NCBI GenBank assembly: GCA_015680685.1
Contig: MNCI01022408.1
Location: forward strand, 686,035-750,034
From: Gnetum montanum
Taxonomy: Eukaryota > Streptophyta > Gnetopsida > Gnetales > Gnetaceae
Direction of reading: 5' to 3'
Length of the DNA: 64,000 nucleotides
The number at the start of each line of letters is the position of its first letter. Position 1 is the first letter of the stretch. The translations under genes were made by a program, and so were the position numbers. The notes below the pieces were generated by a model, which was given only the letters and a program-made list of their open reading frames with translations, did not search any database and was not told where the DNA came from. Positions 24,765 to 35,874 of this stretch are shown in pieces.

Positions 24765-25340
24765 ATCATGCCAGGATCAACTATTAGTAAGGTTGTTTAA
24801 CAAAATTTAATTATCTTATATCTTACTCATTACCTTTAATAAATTCAATTCTTTCTTAGTGTGATTTTAGAGTTAGAAATTTTCAAAGAAATCCCCCTAA
24901 AATTTTTAATGTCAGGTCTAATTTGATCAGGTGACTCCAAAAATAATTTTCATGGTTTGGGTGAAGAAATAAAATTAGTTTGGCATACGTTCTTAGTATT
25001 TCTTAAGATCACTTACCCCTATGATATCCTTTGGGTGATAGTGAATTTCGATGAAGTTATGTGTAACTTGGAGTGTACCCTTGCCCCAAAACTAAGTTAA
25101 ACACTCTAGGTTTAATCAGGTTCACTTAGAAGGAGAATCAGAGCATTAACGAGCAAGATATTAATGTTTAAATGATAGGTGTGCAAAGCATGAAAATTTG
25201 TGGAAGAAAATTGCAACAACTCCCCTTGTGTGAATAGTTGAAAATGATGTTGACGTGTGCAGGGGGTCCATATATATAGACTTTATAGACACGATATCAC
25301 ATCAGACATGATACCAGGTACCCAATATCGTGTCCCTTCC
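24765..25340 (-). promoter_or_regulatory. Promoter-like region and 5' leader of ORF2 in element C
   Basis: On the minus strand there are GATATC-type repeats (plus 25288-25330), then a TATA stretch CTATAAAGTCTATATATA (plus 25269-25286). About 500 bp downstream comes the ORF2 ATG. A donor-like AAAGGTAATGAGT (minus, near plus 24835) and an acceptor TTACAG just before the ATG suggest a short 5' intron. This is inference from sequence signals only. Confidence 0.45.
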
Positions 25341-25627
25341 AAAATAGGGTACTTGCCAAAATTGATAAATTTTTGAATTTTCACAACCAAGAATGAAGGA
25401 TTTAAGGTAAATCTAAAAGATCTAGGGTAATGTTGAGTAGACATAAAGGCACCAAAAGTGTAATGAAGTGGAATTATACAATGAAGTTTGTGAAAAAGGT
25501 GAGGAAAAAAGACATGTAGTGGTGCACAAGAATGTTTGGGTTGAAATCATAATAAACGAAAGAATAAATTCAGCAGTGCAATACTTGGAGGGTATATGAT
25601 GATGTAGTGGTGTGTAATAAGTGCAAA

Positions 25628-26071
25628 TTACAACAGACATGTCTCTTGAGATGACCTTTGGGCATTTGACCTAAGGCATTTATACTTGAGCTTAGAGATC
25701 ATTCCAGGCATGGAGTGGCATAGCTGATACAAGCAAGTAATGGGAACTAGGTAAAGTAGGATAGGAAGTGAATTAGCCATTCCTTTTGGCTGGGTTATCC
25801 TAACCATGGTGGCAGTGTTGGATTACATCTAAGGGATAGATACCAAAGGAAGAAAACCTCAAGGAACACTCTCGAAGCATGAGCCAGATATGCTATTCCA
25901 TATCAATAAAGCATTCTTTTCTTTCTCTTTGTGCATTTTTCCTATTATTTCATTTATACATAATGTTGAATATCACATATATTTTGTATTGGTATATTTT
26001 CTTCGTATGCATAATGTCTAATATATCATATATTTAACGTTTTTGATGACATTCAAGGATGGGATGTCACA
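25628..26071 (+). repeat. 3' LTR of element B, 5'-truncated
   Basis: Aligns with 5' LTR positions of about 16925-17367 and ends GGATGTCACA. About 150 bp of its upstream part is missing or replaced by sequence adjoining element C. Confidence 0.75.
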
Positions 26072-27380
26072 ACTGAGCACATTAAAGAATCTTTCAATAT
26101 ACCTGTTGTACCACTGGTGGATCTAATTAGAGCTAGAGATGCTCAAATGTTACCTAGAATCTCAATGACTCTTGTTGACCATGGGGACATGCTTAATATA
26201 ATACTATAGATGTGGTAAGTTATGATAACACTCTCTGACATCCTCAATGATGTCGCTATAGTATAGTCTGAACTCATTGGTATCAAGGAAAAACTAGTCA
26301 AGGAAGAGACAAGGGTAGAGCATGCAGAAAATGAAATTCTAAGATTACAAGAAGAGCTTGTTGCCATTTAAGTTGAAAGAAGTGTTTCCACATAATTTAT
26401 TGTGCCTAACTAGATAGAATAATTCAGAACAAAGTAAATAAATCACTTGATTGAGTAGAATAAATAGCTAGCAACTGAGAAGAAGAAAGTGGTATGGAAT
26501 GCCTTCATAGCTAAAGCACAAATATATGCACATGTGAAGGCACTTACTATAATTTAAGAAGAAAATAAACAACTTTTTTTTGATAACATGAGGTTGACCA
26601 CTGTCAAAAAGCAGAAAAACATTTTGAAGGACAGCATCTACTAATTAAGGGAACAATTAGTGAGGGTCAGCCAAGACATGAGCCACCTCACAAAAGAAAA
26701 TAGAACCCTCTCTAAGGAAAAGGTATAGGCCATCTGACAAAAGTTAGCCATTGAAATAAGTATGTGGCAAAATGAGGCAAAGAAACACGAGAGGCTCAAG
26801 GAACACTTTCAAGATCAGGTGGGCATTTACAAGAAAATCAACGAGAAATAGATTTAGATGGCCAAAGCTAGAATTAACACTATTTTATCATAGAATCCTA
26901 ATAGGAAACCCATTCTAGATAGTTATGCCCACATTTACTAAGTGGAAGTGAAAAACAAATACTTGCGGATTGAAGATCTGAAAGAATACAAGGGGTTAGC
27001 TAACCTTCATTATGCTAACTTATCCATGTTAACAGCACATAGGTCTAGGAATGAATTAGAGTAGCAAGTAGTAGCCACCTAGTTTTGAATGAAAAAGAGT
27101 TTATAGATAGAAAAGATGCTTTGCAGAATCTCCAAGTGACAAACTCTAAGCTCAAAGCAATGAAGGCTAGCTATCAAGGATAGAAGGATGTAGCAGAAAA
27201 TTTGGCTAGTAGATTGATAGATTATCATGAATTATGAAAGAAGGATAGAGCATTCAAAAAGAAAATAAGGTAGTTTATCTTGATTTGTTAAAGAAAATCA
27301 AATGTTCCCACAGCTGCCATGCCCATGGGACATGCTGATTCCATCAAATATTAGTTCATCAACATGGACAGTTCACGATC

Positions 27381-28322
27381 TAATGAGCGGCAAGGTACCC
27401 CTATGCTCAACAATACGAATACAAGCATTTCATGCACAATCCAGTCGAATTCCAATGACTAAGTGCTTATGCGCCCTTGTGGAACAAGGACGAGTTGGTT
27501 GATTGTTATCTTCCCAAACTTACTTGTATGTCACGGTTGTATGGTTAAGTAAGCTTGAGGCATATGATTCTTATATCTTTTATGTTTTTATGTCCCATGC
27601 TAATAGGGAAAGAGAGAGATAACTAGGTAACTAATTTAACTTAACTACTCATTAACTAAGTTCTAACTAATCCTGACACAAGCATCCGTTCCCACTTGCT
27701 GTACACATCCTAAACCAATGCAGCACTGCTAGGATTACCAAATGCTAATTGTTACTGGGTTACCAAGCATTACACACATGCTCGAAGCAGTCATGCTTGT
27801 GTACTTTAACGATTTTCTTAATTGATCAAAATGAATTGTTATGCTAATAATAGAAATGTAAACTGCATAAAATAAAATAAATGCATAAGAAAATAAAATA
27901 AAAGAAATGCGTAAGAAAACAAATCTCAAGTGCTGCAAGGATGAATTGAAGAGCTCATCTTTATTGCCATACACAATGTGTGCTCAGGTACATAATGCTT
28001 GAATAAAGATCCATCCACACTTAGACCTCCTACTACAGGCACTTGGAAAATACTCGAACTTTCAAATAGACTACAAGAGTTTCACTACTTGACTGCTAAA
28101 AGACTTCCCTCCCAATTGTGTGCCTCGGCACTGTATTTATAGGCTTGGGAGTAACTACTCTAATAATTAGAATAACTACTAAAATAACCACTAGAGTAAC
28201 CTCTCTGATAATCAGAATAACTACTAAAGTAATCACTCTAATAATTAGAGTAACTGCTAGAGTAACCACTAGAGTAACTGCTCTAATAATTAGAATAACT
28301 ACTAGAGTAACCACTCTCATCA
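27381..28322 (-). mobile_element. Solo LTR D, minus strand, inserted in element A
   Basis: 942 bp flanked by the perfect 5-bp duplication CGATC (27376-27380 and 28323-28327). The ends read TAATGAGCGG (left) and CTCTCATCA (right), that is TGATGAGAG...CCGCTCATTA on the minus strand, as in the other LTRs. It carries the shared R/U5 block but a different U3. It interrupts the C-terminal part of ORF2 of A, whose sequence resumes at 28328. A solo LTR arises when the two LTRs of an element recombine. Confidence 0.88.
28150..28318 (-). repeat. Palindromic minisatellite in the U3 of LTR D
   Basis: Units of the type TCTAATAATTAGAATAACTACT and AGAGTAACCACT recur about six times. TCTAATAATTAGA is a perfect inverted repeat around one base. 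This array occupies the position that GATATC repeats occupy in the U3 of A, C, E and F. Confidence 0.75.
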
Positions 28323-28638
28323 CGATCCTAGAATGAAAGAAGAAAAGCTTCAAGCATTTTTGAATTGGTACAAATTCCAAAATCTTGATGATAAGGAGAA
28401 GCAACCAATGGAAGAGCCACCACCACCTAGAACTACATAAGGCTACATCAAGCTTTACCAAAAAATTTTTTTGTTAAAGTTATCATGTCATGTGTCATTT
28501 TTGTAAACACCACTATAGCAATTAAGAGTCATGTACATAGTAGTCAATGTCATGAGAATCTACCTCCCAATTTTGTAAGGAACTTCATCCTCATTTTGTT
28601 TTAACTCAAGGACAAGTTTTCAATTAGTTGTGGGGGTA

Positions 28639-29600
28639 TGATAAATCAAATTTTTTCAAGGCTATGATATCAAGCATCTAATATTGGAGCTACGATATCA
28701 AATCCCCGATATCAAGGCACAAGCTACGATGTTGGATACCTAATATCACGAACACATGTAGGCCTATAAATATGACACTTAGGTGCACAGTCCACAAAAC
28801 TTTTCATTCCAAACTTAGTGAAATTCCAAACTTAATTTTAGCACTTAGCACTTAGCAATGTATGCCAGCAGTGTGATGTTAAGTGATTAAACAAAGTCTT
28901 TATTCAAATGGAATGTACTTGGACATGTTTCATGACCAAAAATAAAGATAAAGATTACTTTGCACAATTTCAACATCACTTAGATTTCTTTACTATTTAC
29001 TTAGACTAATGTTTATTGTTTTAACTNGCAACATCACTTAGATTTCTTTACTATTTACTTAGACTAATGTTTATTGTTTTAACTTAGTATAATGTTTACT
29101 GTTTCCCTAGTTATTGATTTACTTTTCCATAAACTTTACTTTTATTATTGTTATGCAAAATGGATACGACTGATTTCAAGCATTAAGTGTGATTGTTTGG
29201 TAACCTAGTAGTATTATCACTTGGTTCACCCAATAGCAAGATACTTGGTAATCCTAGAAATGATTATAGAAGTCAAAGATGTGTGCAGAGAGTTAGGAAT
29301 GGATGTCCATCACCTAGGCTAGACTAGATTCATTTGTTGTTTACTTAGGCTTAGAAACCACTTTCATTTGCCTCATGTTAACTAGGAGTAAAATGGCCAA
29401 AGAAAAATTAGTTATCATACATCTCATTGTGAGTTAAATCATACATATTAATTTTACGAGCTTACATGGGAAGACAACGATCATGAACTCAAACCAATTA
29501 CTATTATAATTACATTACCTTATCCATAGAATTCGACCAGGCTACATGTTAACACTCGTATCTCATATGGTCAAATGTTGAATTACTCCACCGCTCATTA
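28639..29600 (+). repeat. 3' LTR of element A
   Basis: Starts TGATAAATCAAA after the polypurine tract and ends CGCTCATTA. U3 has GATATC-type repeats (28660-28750) and the TATA motif CTATAAATATGA at 28763-28775. It is about 50 bp longer than the 5' LTR because of a duplication at the N at 29027. Confidence 0.85.
28972..29085. repeat. Duplicated segment of about 57 bp flanking an N
   Basis: CAACATCACTTAGATTTC and the following sequence up to TTGTTTTAACT occur on both sides of the single N at 29027. The 5' LTR of A has only one copy, so an assembly join is likely. Confidence 0.75.
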
Positions 29601-29617
29601 GTATTCATCTACAAAAG

Positions 29618-30470
29618 TTATGAATCATGATTCATCAGGCTACGATGTCGGACCCCCGATATCAGATCCATGATATCGGGTACACGATATCATAGCCCAA
29701 ATAACGATATCAGATACATGATATCATGACTCCTGTGTGAGCCTATAAATACACATGTAGGCACACAAGAGAAGTCAGTCTTTAAAGTTTTGAAATAGTT
29801 AGTTTTAGAAGTTAGATCATTTCTTAGTTCTTGTCAACCCTTTATCCCAGTGCATGCCTGTAGCATGATGATTGTAATTGTATGGCATCCTTTATTTGAG
29901 TGTGACGTACTTGGACATGCACATGACCAGAAATAAAAGATCAAGATTACTTCATCATTATAGCATTCACTTATTTTAATTACTTCATTTTAATTGTTAT
30001 TAAATGTAGAATGAGTATGACTTAATCATGAGCATCTACGTGTGACTACTTAGCATCCCAGTAGCGTACTTGGACCATGCGCTTGGTAATCCCAGTGGTA
30101 GTCATGCACGAGGCCTAAGATGTGTACAAATGATTAAGGAACAGATGCTCATCACACTTAGGCTAGCTTATATTCTCTCTCCCTATCTCCTCTTAGTATA
30201 GCTCTCTCTCCCTTTTCCCTCCTAGCTTAGCTAAGATTATTTTCCATCACCTCCACGAGTAGCATTAGTTTAGGAACACATCATACACCTCACTCTGGAC
30301 TAAACCATACGTGACAAAGCAAATACTAGTCTAGGTGGGAAGATAGAGAACTGCGATTAGCGAGCAACTATCTAGATACCACAACTAGCCTGTTTGTGAA
30401 GTTCGACTGGATTGTGCATGAAACGCTTGTATTCATATGGTTGAGTGTAGGGGTACCTCGTCACTCATCA
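29618..30470 (+). repeat. 5' LTR of element E
   Basis: 853 bp. U3 contains GATATC repeats (29640-29730), the TATA box CTATAAATACAC at 29743-29754, AATAAAAGATC as a polyadenylation signal near 29930, and ends CACTCATCA. Confidence 0.88.
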
Positions 30471-30490
30471 TTGGCACCATTGTCAGGGAT
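30471..30490 (+). other. Primer-binding site of element E (tRNA-Asp type)
   Basis: TTGGCACCATTGTCAGGGA abuts the LTR; same type as in A and F. Confidence 0.75.
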
Positions 30491-30562
30491 GGTGCTAATT
30501 ATTTAGATTAGTTACATCATACAAGATCACTGTAACAAAGTATTAATGATATATCTTTTAAA

Positions 30563-30584
30563 AAATAATAATAATAATAATAAT
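30563..30584. repeat. AAT microsatellite
   Basis: A run of about seven AAT units in the leader between the primer site and gag of element E. Confidence 0.9.
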
Positions 30585-30614
30585 TGTAATTAAATCACAC
30601 ACAAATTTACAACC

Positions 30615-32603
30615 ATGTCTCTCTCACAAGACTGCGATAACGCAACAACTAGTAAGGAAATTCATTAGAGAACCAACAAATTATATAATGATGGAGATGA
30701 GGTTTGGAGTACTCAATCTAATGTAGGGGTTTCCTATGAACATAAACAAAGACAACATCATCACAACTCAAGAATGCATAACATACCTAGTGACGATGAA
30801 CCCCTACTAGCCACTACAAGCTTAACGCATATACAAGAGGTCATTCGAATATCCAGTAGGCATCGTAAGGAAAGTTGTCTACCCAGGCTTGACTTAAACA
30901 ACTTTTCTAAGTTTTTAGGAGGCTATGATTTAGATCCACAACATCATCTACAAGCCTTCCATGATGCCTGTGTATGGAATAACATTGATAATGGATGGCA
31001 AAAACTTAAGCTCTTTCCTATGACACTCGTTGGCCAAGCAAAAGTATGGTACAGGTCCTTATGATCAAAATTAATTCAACGTTGGCCAACAATAGTAGAA
31101 CTATTTAACGAAAGATATCAAACTTATGCAAGAGTGTCAACCTTAAGGAAATAAATCTAAGAGTGGAAACAAGCACAACATGAACCCTTGGACATGAATT
31201 AGAAAGATATTATGCATTATTAAACAGCTACCCAGGCCACGGGTTCTCCGAGGAAAGGCTAATGTACCATATCATAGATGGGCTCCGTAATGAAACAAGG
31301 GAAACGTTACGGATGTCTTCCCAAGGTCAACTATATGAGCTACAAACCCATCAATTTCAAGAGCTTATCAAGTAGGTAGCAAAAGAAGAAGGAGAAATGG
31401 CTAAATGGGAGAACATTAAAAAATCTCAATAGCCCCAAAACCTTAAATCAATAAGGGCCCATGATAATAAAGAAGAGAAATTAACTCACCCCAAGGATGT
31501 GGAACCATCTTTGCCAACACTATAATCATTGGATGAAATTAAGCCAAAGATCAATAAGATGATGGAATGGATGCATAAAAAGTATGAAGAATATGCCAAC
31601 ATTATTGGAGGTAGAGTCATGATGAACCAAGAAGTAGGACAAAATACCCTTAGACATCGAAAAGAAGGGTTGAAAAAAATAAAAGCTTAATTGCAAATCA
31701 TACGTATCAATGCAACATTTGCCTGTACGATCATCCCAAGGGTCAATGCCCAATCTTGTCACATTTACAGGAGCATTGGGGAAGAGTGTTACATCCAAAT
31801 TTCATACAGAGATACTGTGTTTAATCATAGTGGCAATAATCCCAGTTGTGGGGGAGGGCACCCCCAAACTGGTTACACCCTTCATACCATCTGAATCTAA
31901 GTTCTTATCAAGTCCAACATCCTATTATCCCAACTGGGTCAACATCTTCTATCTCACCACATTATTATTATTCTCCTTAATACTATCAACCCATATCCTC
32001 TCCAATAGGACCACCACCTCGTGTACATTATACTTCTCCTCAATTTCAACATTCTCACCTTTCACCTCCTTCTACATCACCACGAAGTGTTCCAAAATGG
32101 TTTGCACCATAGCAGTAACCCACAAATATTACTTATGCTTTTGCTAATAACAACAATTGAAACTCTCCTCAACATCAAAGATGCCCCTTCTTTCAGCATG
32201 ATCGTAATCATGGACAGCACAATTCTGAGCCCACTACATCTCCAACTCAGCACAAGTCCAATACTGTGGTGCAACTTCCTCTACAATGCCTCGGGTGACT
32301 TTATCTGGGCCACCACTCAATACTCCAACAACCATGTAGCCTAATGAATATAGCCACATGGGGATACATGTTGATCCTTGCATACCATTTTACGGTCACA
32401 AGTACTATAGTGGGTCAACTCCTTATAAATTAACCACATCTTATAAGTTACCTTACTATGCTTACTATGATCAAGTGTGTGAACCCCAATGGGGTAAGTA
32501 TGACCAGGTCTCAATATTTCCAACATGCAAGGATCCCAACCTTTCATTTATTAATCCTAGCTATGCTCAACCATTTAGTTATGGGGGGTATCCTCCATTC
32601 TAA
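30615..32603 (+). pseudogene. gag of element E, decayed
   Basis: Starts MSLSQDCDNATTSKE at 30615. The longest intact piece (30774-31064) contains DDEPLLATTSLTHIQEVIRI, GGYDLDPQHHLQAFHDA and QKLKLFPMTLVGQAKVWY, which is the Retrotrans_gag-type core of this family. Downstream the frame is broken by stops, including one at 31373-31375 that is shared with A and F. The zinc-knuckle region is eroded (CKSYVSMQH). A Tyr/Pro-rich tail (32358-32603, FYGHKYYSGSTPYKL) replaces the protease region; I see no DSG motif, so protease seems absent. Not functional as read. Confidence 0.7.
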
Positions 32604-33710
32604 CAAGCAGGATTAATAAATATTTTTCCTTTTCTTTAATTTTACAATTTTTTGTTTTTCAATTTTTCATCTTTCAAATTATTGTTTTATCTTTTTGTTT
32701 TTGTTTTCCTTTTTATGAGTAATCTCATCCACAAATAAAACACTCATGTGAACCATTGGTTGAGGTTTTGTTTTATTCTATCAAGTCTTAGGTGACTAAT
32801 TATTTGAACAGCAAGCCCACAACATCCACCCATCCATTCTATGAATAAGAGGTTCTGCCCTGGGTACAATGATATTCCTAAGCATTAAAACTTAAAGTAA
32901 TTTTATGTTATTGTACCCAAAGTGAAGAAGGATGAACCAAGATGGAATGGTTAGGGTGTGACATCAAGGGGACTTGTGGATTCTCTTTGGTGACATCTAT
33001 AGGAGTTATCATGTAGCTTGGTTGTACTAAGATCCTTGTAGATCTAATGAAAAATGGGAGTAAGAGTAATCAAAAGGCACCCAACCAGAAAAAAATAATG
33101 TTATTCTAAGGGGTCCCATTGGAAAGACATGCACCCATGCCCGAAGGTAGGCGGCTTCTCTAGATAAAGCAATTCATCAAAAAAAATGGGTGCCACAAAG
33201 CAAAATCACTCCTCCCTTGAATGAAATGCCAAGTGATCATATGTCTTGCTATCATTGTGCTCTTATGATTATCCATCATTGGGATGAAGTAATGCAATGT
33301 CACTGATCAGAGGAATGGACTTGGTCCTGATTTTGGAGTGATGGGCTAATGACACACTAATCATGCCTTACATGCAAAATTCATTGTGCCTTGGGTCAAT
33401 TACCTCATGTCCTAATCTCTACAATCCCTTCTATGATTCGCCTCATCTCATTGTTCATGTATTTATGACTCATGACTCGAGTAGCATGGGATTCATATCT
33501 CATCATGGTGATATCTACATGTGGGGATTTTGTGAAACTGGTGTGGATTACATTTAACCCTTCTAGTGCCTACGGACATTTTAAGGTGTGGTTACATAAG
33601 GGAATTATACATAGGAACCTGATTTGGGGAGGACCCACTTGTGTAACCCTTGTAATTTGCACTCATAACACATCTCCCACACATCATCTAATACCCTCCA
33701 AGTATTAGCA
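32577..33710 (+). other. Element E spacer with PPT-like motif and conserved non-coding block
   Basis: AGTTATGGGGGGTATCC at 32577 is followed by a T-rich tract (32620-32710). A block homologous to A (13680-14560) then follows: TAATTATTTGAACAGC, GTGACATCAAGGGGAC, TCTAATGAAAAATGGGAG, and GGGGAGGACCCACTTGTGTA. The open frames here share no motif with known proteins. Confidence 0.6.
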
Positions 33711-33711
33711 A

Positions 33712-33795
33712 TGATCTTCTTTCCCTTATCATTCTTCTGGTTCAAACTTTCCTANATCTTCTTTCCCTTATCATTCTTCTGGTTCAAACTTTCCT
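33712..33795. repeat. Duplicated segment of about 41 bp flanking an N
   Basis: ATCTTCTTTCCCTTATCATT and the next about 20 bp occur before and after the N at 33755. An assembly artefact is likely. Confidence 0.75.
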
Positions 33796-33878
33796 ATGAG
33801 CCAACACATGTCCTTTTTCCTCATACTCTTCATTACTTTCATTGTCAAATTTTACACCATTATACTTTTTGTGCCTTC

Positions 33879-34941
33879 AGGATCGAGCAACTCAACAAAT
33901 TGTTGGCAAAAAATAAGAGAGTGATGAAGGAGAAAGAGAAGGTTTATTGGGATGCCTCCAAAGCACAAGCGCAAACCTACGTGCATGTCAAAGCACTCAG
34001 AGCCTTACAAGAAGAGAACAAATAGCTCACTGTTGACAATCTTTCATTGATCACTGTGGAGAAATAGAAGAATGTTCTTGAAGAAGACTTTCAATAGCTA
34101 TGAGAATAATTGATTAGGGTTAATCAAGATATCAGTTGTTTGGCTAGAGAAAATTGAACCCTCTCAATGGAGGAGGTACACGCAATCTGTCAAAAGACGG
34201 CAATTGAAATAAGCGCATGGCAAAACAAGGCCAAGTGGCACAAAATATTAAAGGAGCATTTTCAAGACCAGGTGGGAATGTACAAGAAAGTCATTGAGAA
34301 GAAGATCCATATGGACAAGGCTCACATCAATGCTTTCAATGCCCAACACACTGATTGGCGAGCCATATTGGACACATATGCATTTGCCCACCAGGCGGAA
34401 CTTAAAAGCTGGGACCTACAAATTCAAGACCTCACAGAGTATATGGAATTGGCAAACCCGCGGTATGCCAATCTAGCCATGTTAATAGTAGGGTGCCCGA
34501 GGATAGAGCTCAAGGGGCAGGTAGCTACCTCCTACGCCAAATATGAAGTAGAATTGGCAAAGCACAAGAAAACATTACAAAAGCTGGAAGTTGCAAATTC
34601 TAAACTAGAGGTGGTTAAAGCAAGCTACCAAGGACAAAAAGATGTTGCAGTGGACTTGGCTTGATGGCTTACAAATTTTTAAAAGTACAGGGACAAAGCT
34701 AGAGCCTATGAGGAGGAATGATGGTTGTTTGCGGCCTAGTATGTCAAAGCAAACAAAATGTTTCCACAACTACTATGCCCATGGGAGGTGCTGACTCCAT
34801 CAAACATTGGAGCATCAGCATGGATGGTACAAGATCCCCTAACGAAAGAGGAAAAGCTCTAGGCACTACTTAAATGTCATCAAATTCCAAAACCTAGAGC
34901 ACAAGACAAGGGAAAGCAACCCATGGAGGAGCCACCGCCAC
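33879..34941 (+). pseudogene. ORF2 of element E, coiled-coil part, interrupted by F
   Basis: Preceded by an acceptor-like TGCCTTCAG (ends 33880). It codes for heptad-like sequence such as RIEQLNKLLAKNKRVMKEKE, an intact run of 165 codons at 34167-34664, then the conserved block MFPQLLCPWEVLTPSNIGAS and the tail MEEPPP. Element F is inserted at 34942. Joined across F (one copy of GCCAC), the frame reads PPLGTT and ends at 42279-42281, so F struck the last five codons. It has a few in-frame stops. The globular N-terminal part present in A and C is missing. Alanine, glutamine, lysine and glutamate dominate; no catalytic motif is seen. Confidence 0.65.
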
Positions 34942-35873
34942 TAATGGAGCGCAATATCGCATGGGTTGCTACACGATATCACGGCCGTCACAATATTGCA
35001 TCCCTCATGATATTACATACATGATATCGCGTCTTCCCCTGCGACATCGCGTACGCAATATCGTGATCCACCGCCATATCTATAAATAAGAGGCAGCTCT
35101 CCCTTCTTTCCTCATCCTAGGCTAGAAGTAGGGAAACTCTAGCAGATTGATCACTCCAGAGATAGAATATTTTCCATGTGCCCGCAGTAGGAGTCCTAAA
35201 GTGAACGAATCTTTATTCGAGCAACATTGTACCTGAACATAAGTTGTGTACGGCAATAAAGAAGAGATTTCCGAATAAACCTTACAGTGCATGGAATAGG
35301 ATTTTATTATTATTATTTATTACATATTATTTATTACCTGTTAACACGGAATGAGTACGACTTGATTACAAGCATTTAAGGATGTGTACGGATAATCAAG
35401 GAACGGATGCTCATCACGCTTAGGCTAGATTAGATTCTCTCAACCCTTTCCTCCTAGTTAAGTGCCTTAGTACAACCACTTCGAGCACGTGTGTTACGCG
35501 TGGTGATCCCAATAACGATTAGCGTTTGGTAGCCACGGTTGCATCCGTACAGGGTGTGTACGGTAAGTGGGAATGGATGCTGATGCTAGGTAATTTAGAC
35601 TTAGTTCATTAGTTAGAGTTAGTAATTAGTTTCTCAACCCTTTACCTCGTTAGCATAGGAGACATAAAACATAAAAAACTATAAAAATCATATACCTCAG
35701 ACTCGCTTAACCATACACCGTGACAACTACAAGTAAGTCTGGTAAGACAAAGAATAATTAACCCTAAGTGTTCCAAGAGGCATGTAGGCACTTAGTCTAT
35801 GGAGTTCGACTGGATCGGGCGTGCTACGCTCGTATTCATATGGTTGATTGTAGGGGTAGCTCGCCACTCATCA
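34942..35873 (+). repeat. 5' LTR of element F
   Basis: Starts TAATGGAGCG (TGATGGGACG in the 3' copy) and ends CACTCATCA. U3 GATATC-type repeats lie at 34950-35070, many decayed. The shared R/U5 block follows. Confidence 0.92.
35080..35092 (+). promoter_or_regulatory. TATA box of the element F 5' LTR
   Basis: CTATAAATAAGAG lies directly after the palindrome array, in the same place as the TATA of A, C, E and G. Transcription of the element would start shortly downstream. Confidence 0.7.
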
Positions 35874-35874
35874 T

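Larger units (their letters stand above)
20905..25400 (-). mobile_element. Element C: ORF2-bearing LTR element, minus strand, 5' LTR missing
   Basis: The 3' LTR is 20905-21768 in minus orientation (minus-strand start TGATGAATCATG at 21768, end TACTCATCA at 20905), preceded by the polypurine tract CATGGGGGTA (plus 21769-21778) and the conserved GACGAGTTGTTATTC segment. To the right lie ORF2 (21958-24759) and a promoter-like region (about 24780-25340). No gag and no 5' LTR are present, and no matching target duplication for CATTG (20900-20904) was found on the right, so the right border is approximate. The 3' part matches element E downstream of ORF2. Confidence 0.7.
16795..26071 (+). mobile_element. 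Element B: LTR element with initiator-Met primer site, inserted in A
   Basis: Inserted in ORF2 of A; the target duplication ACCGA (16790-16794) / ACTGA (26072-26076) has one mismatch. The LTR termini are TGTTACATCC and GGATGTCACA, near-perfect inverted ends. The 5' LTR is 16795-17367; the 3' LTR lacks about its first 150 bp and spans about 25628-26071. The primer site follows at 17368. The internal part shows no pol or gag. It has a tandem-repetitive region (18840-19260), a CCR4-like gene fragment (20440-20860) and part of element C. It could be a LARD-type or gene-capturing non-autonomous element. Confidence 0.8.
15505..28440 (+). pseudogene. ORF2 of element A, split by B and D
   Basis: Three pieces of one ORF: 15505-16794, 26072-27380 and 28323-28440. 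It starts MALKKGAQGEPS at 15505, aligned with the MVPKQGQ start in element C. The first piece carries the globular part (homologue of the RGSEILMGKVDANLP region of C). The second gives AEHIKESFNIPVVPLVDL followed by coiled-coil sequence. The third ends in MEEPPPPRTT and a stop at 28438-28440, the same C-terminus as in C and E (MEEPPPL.TT). It has many stops. The function is unknown; it is not a polymerase. Details of the domain are given under the C copy. Confidence 0.6.
8799..29600 (+). mobile_element. Element A: non-autonomous Ty3/gypsy-type LTR retrotransposon
   Basis: Bounded by a 5' LTR (8799-9710) and a 3' LTR (28639-29600) that align over their full length, and by the 5-bp target duplication GTATT at 8794-8798 and 29601-29605. 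The 5' LTR seems to lack the first two bases. The internal order is primer site, decayed gag, protease remnant, T-rich and conserved spacer, then ORF2, which is split by element B (16795-26071) and near its end by solo LTR D (27381-28322). The polypurine tract TGTGGGGGTA lies just before 28639. No polymerase or integrase is recognisable, so it must have been mobilised in trans. Confidence 0.88.

Noticed and set aside
28096-28461. Long hydrophobic Val/Ile/Leu-rich open frame on the minus strand and its Thr/Ile-rich mirror on the plus strand
   Set aside because: Both are translations of the AT-rich palindromic minisatellite in LTR D; low complexity, no family motif.
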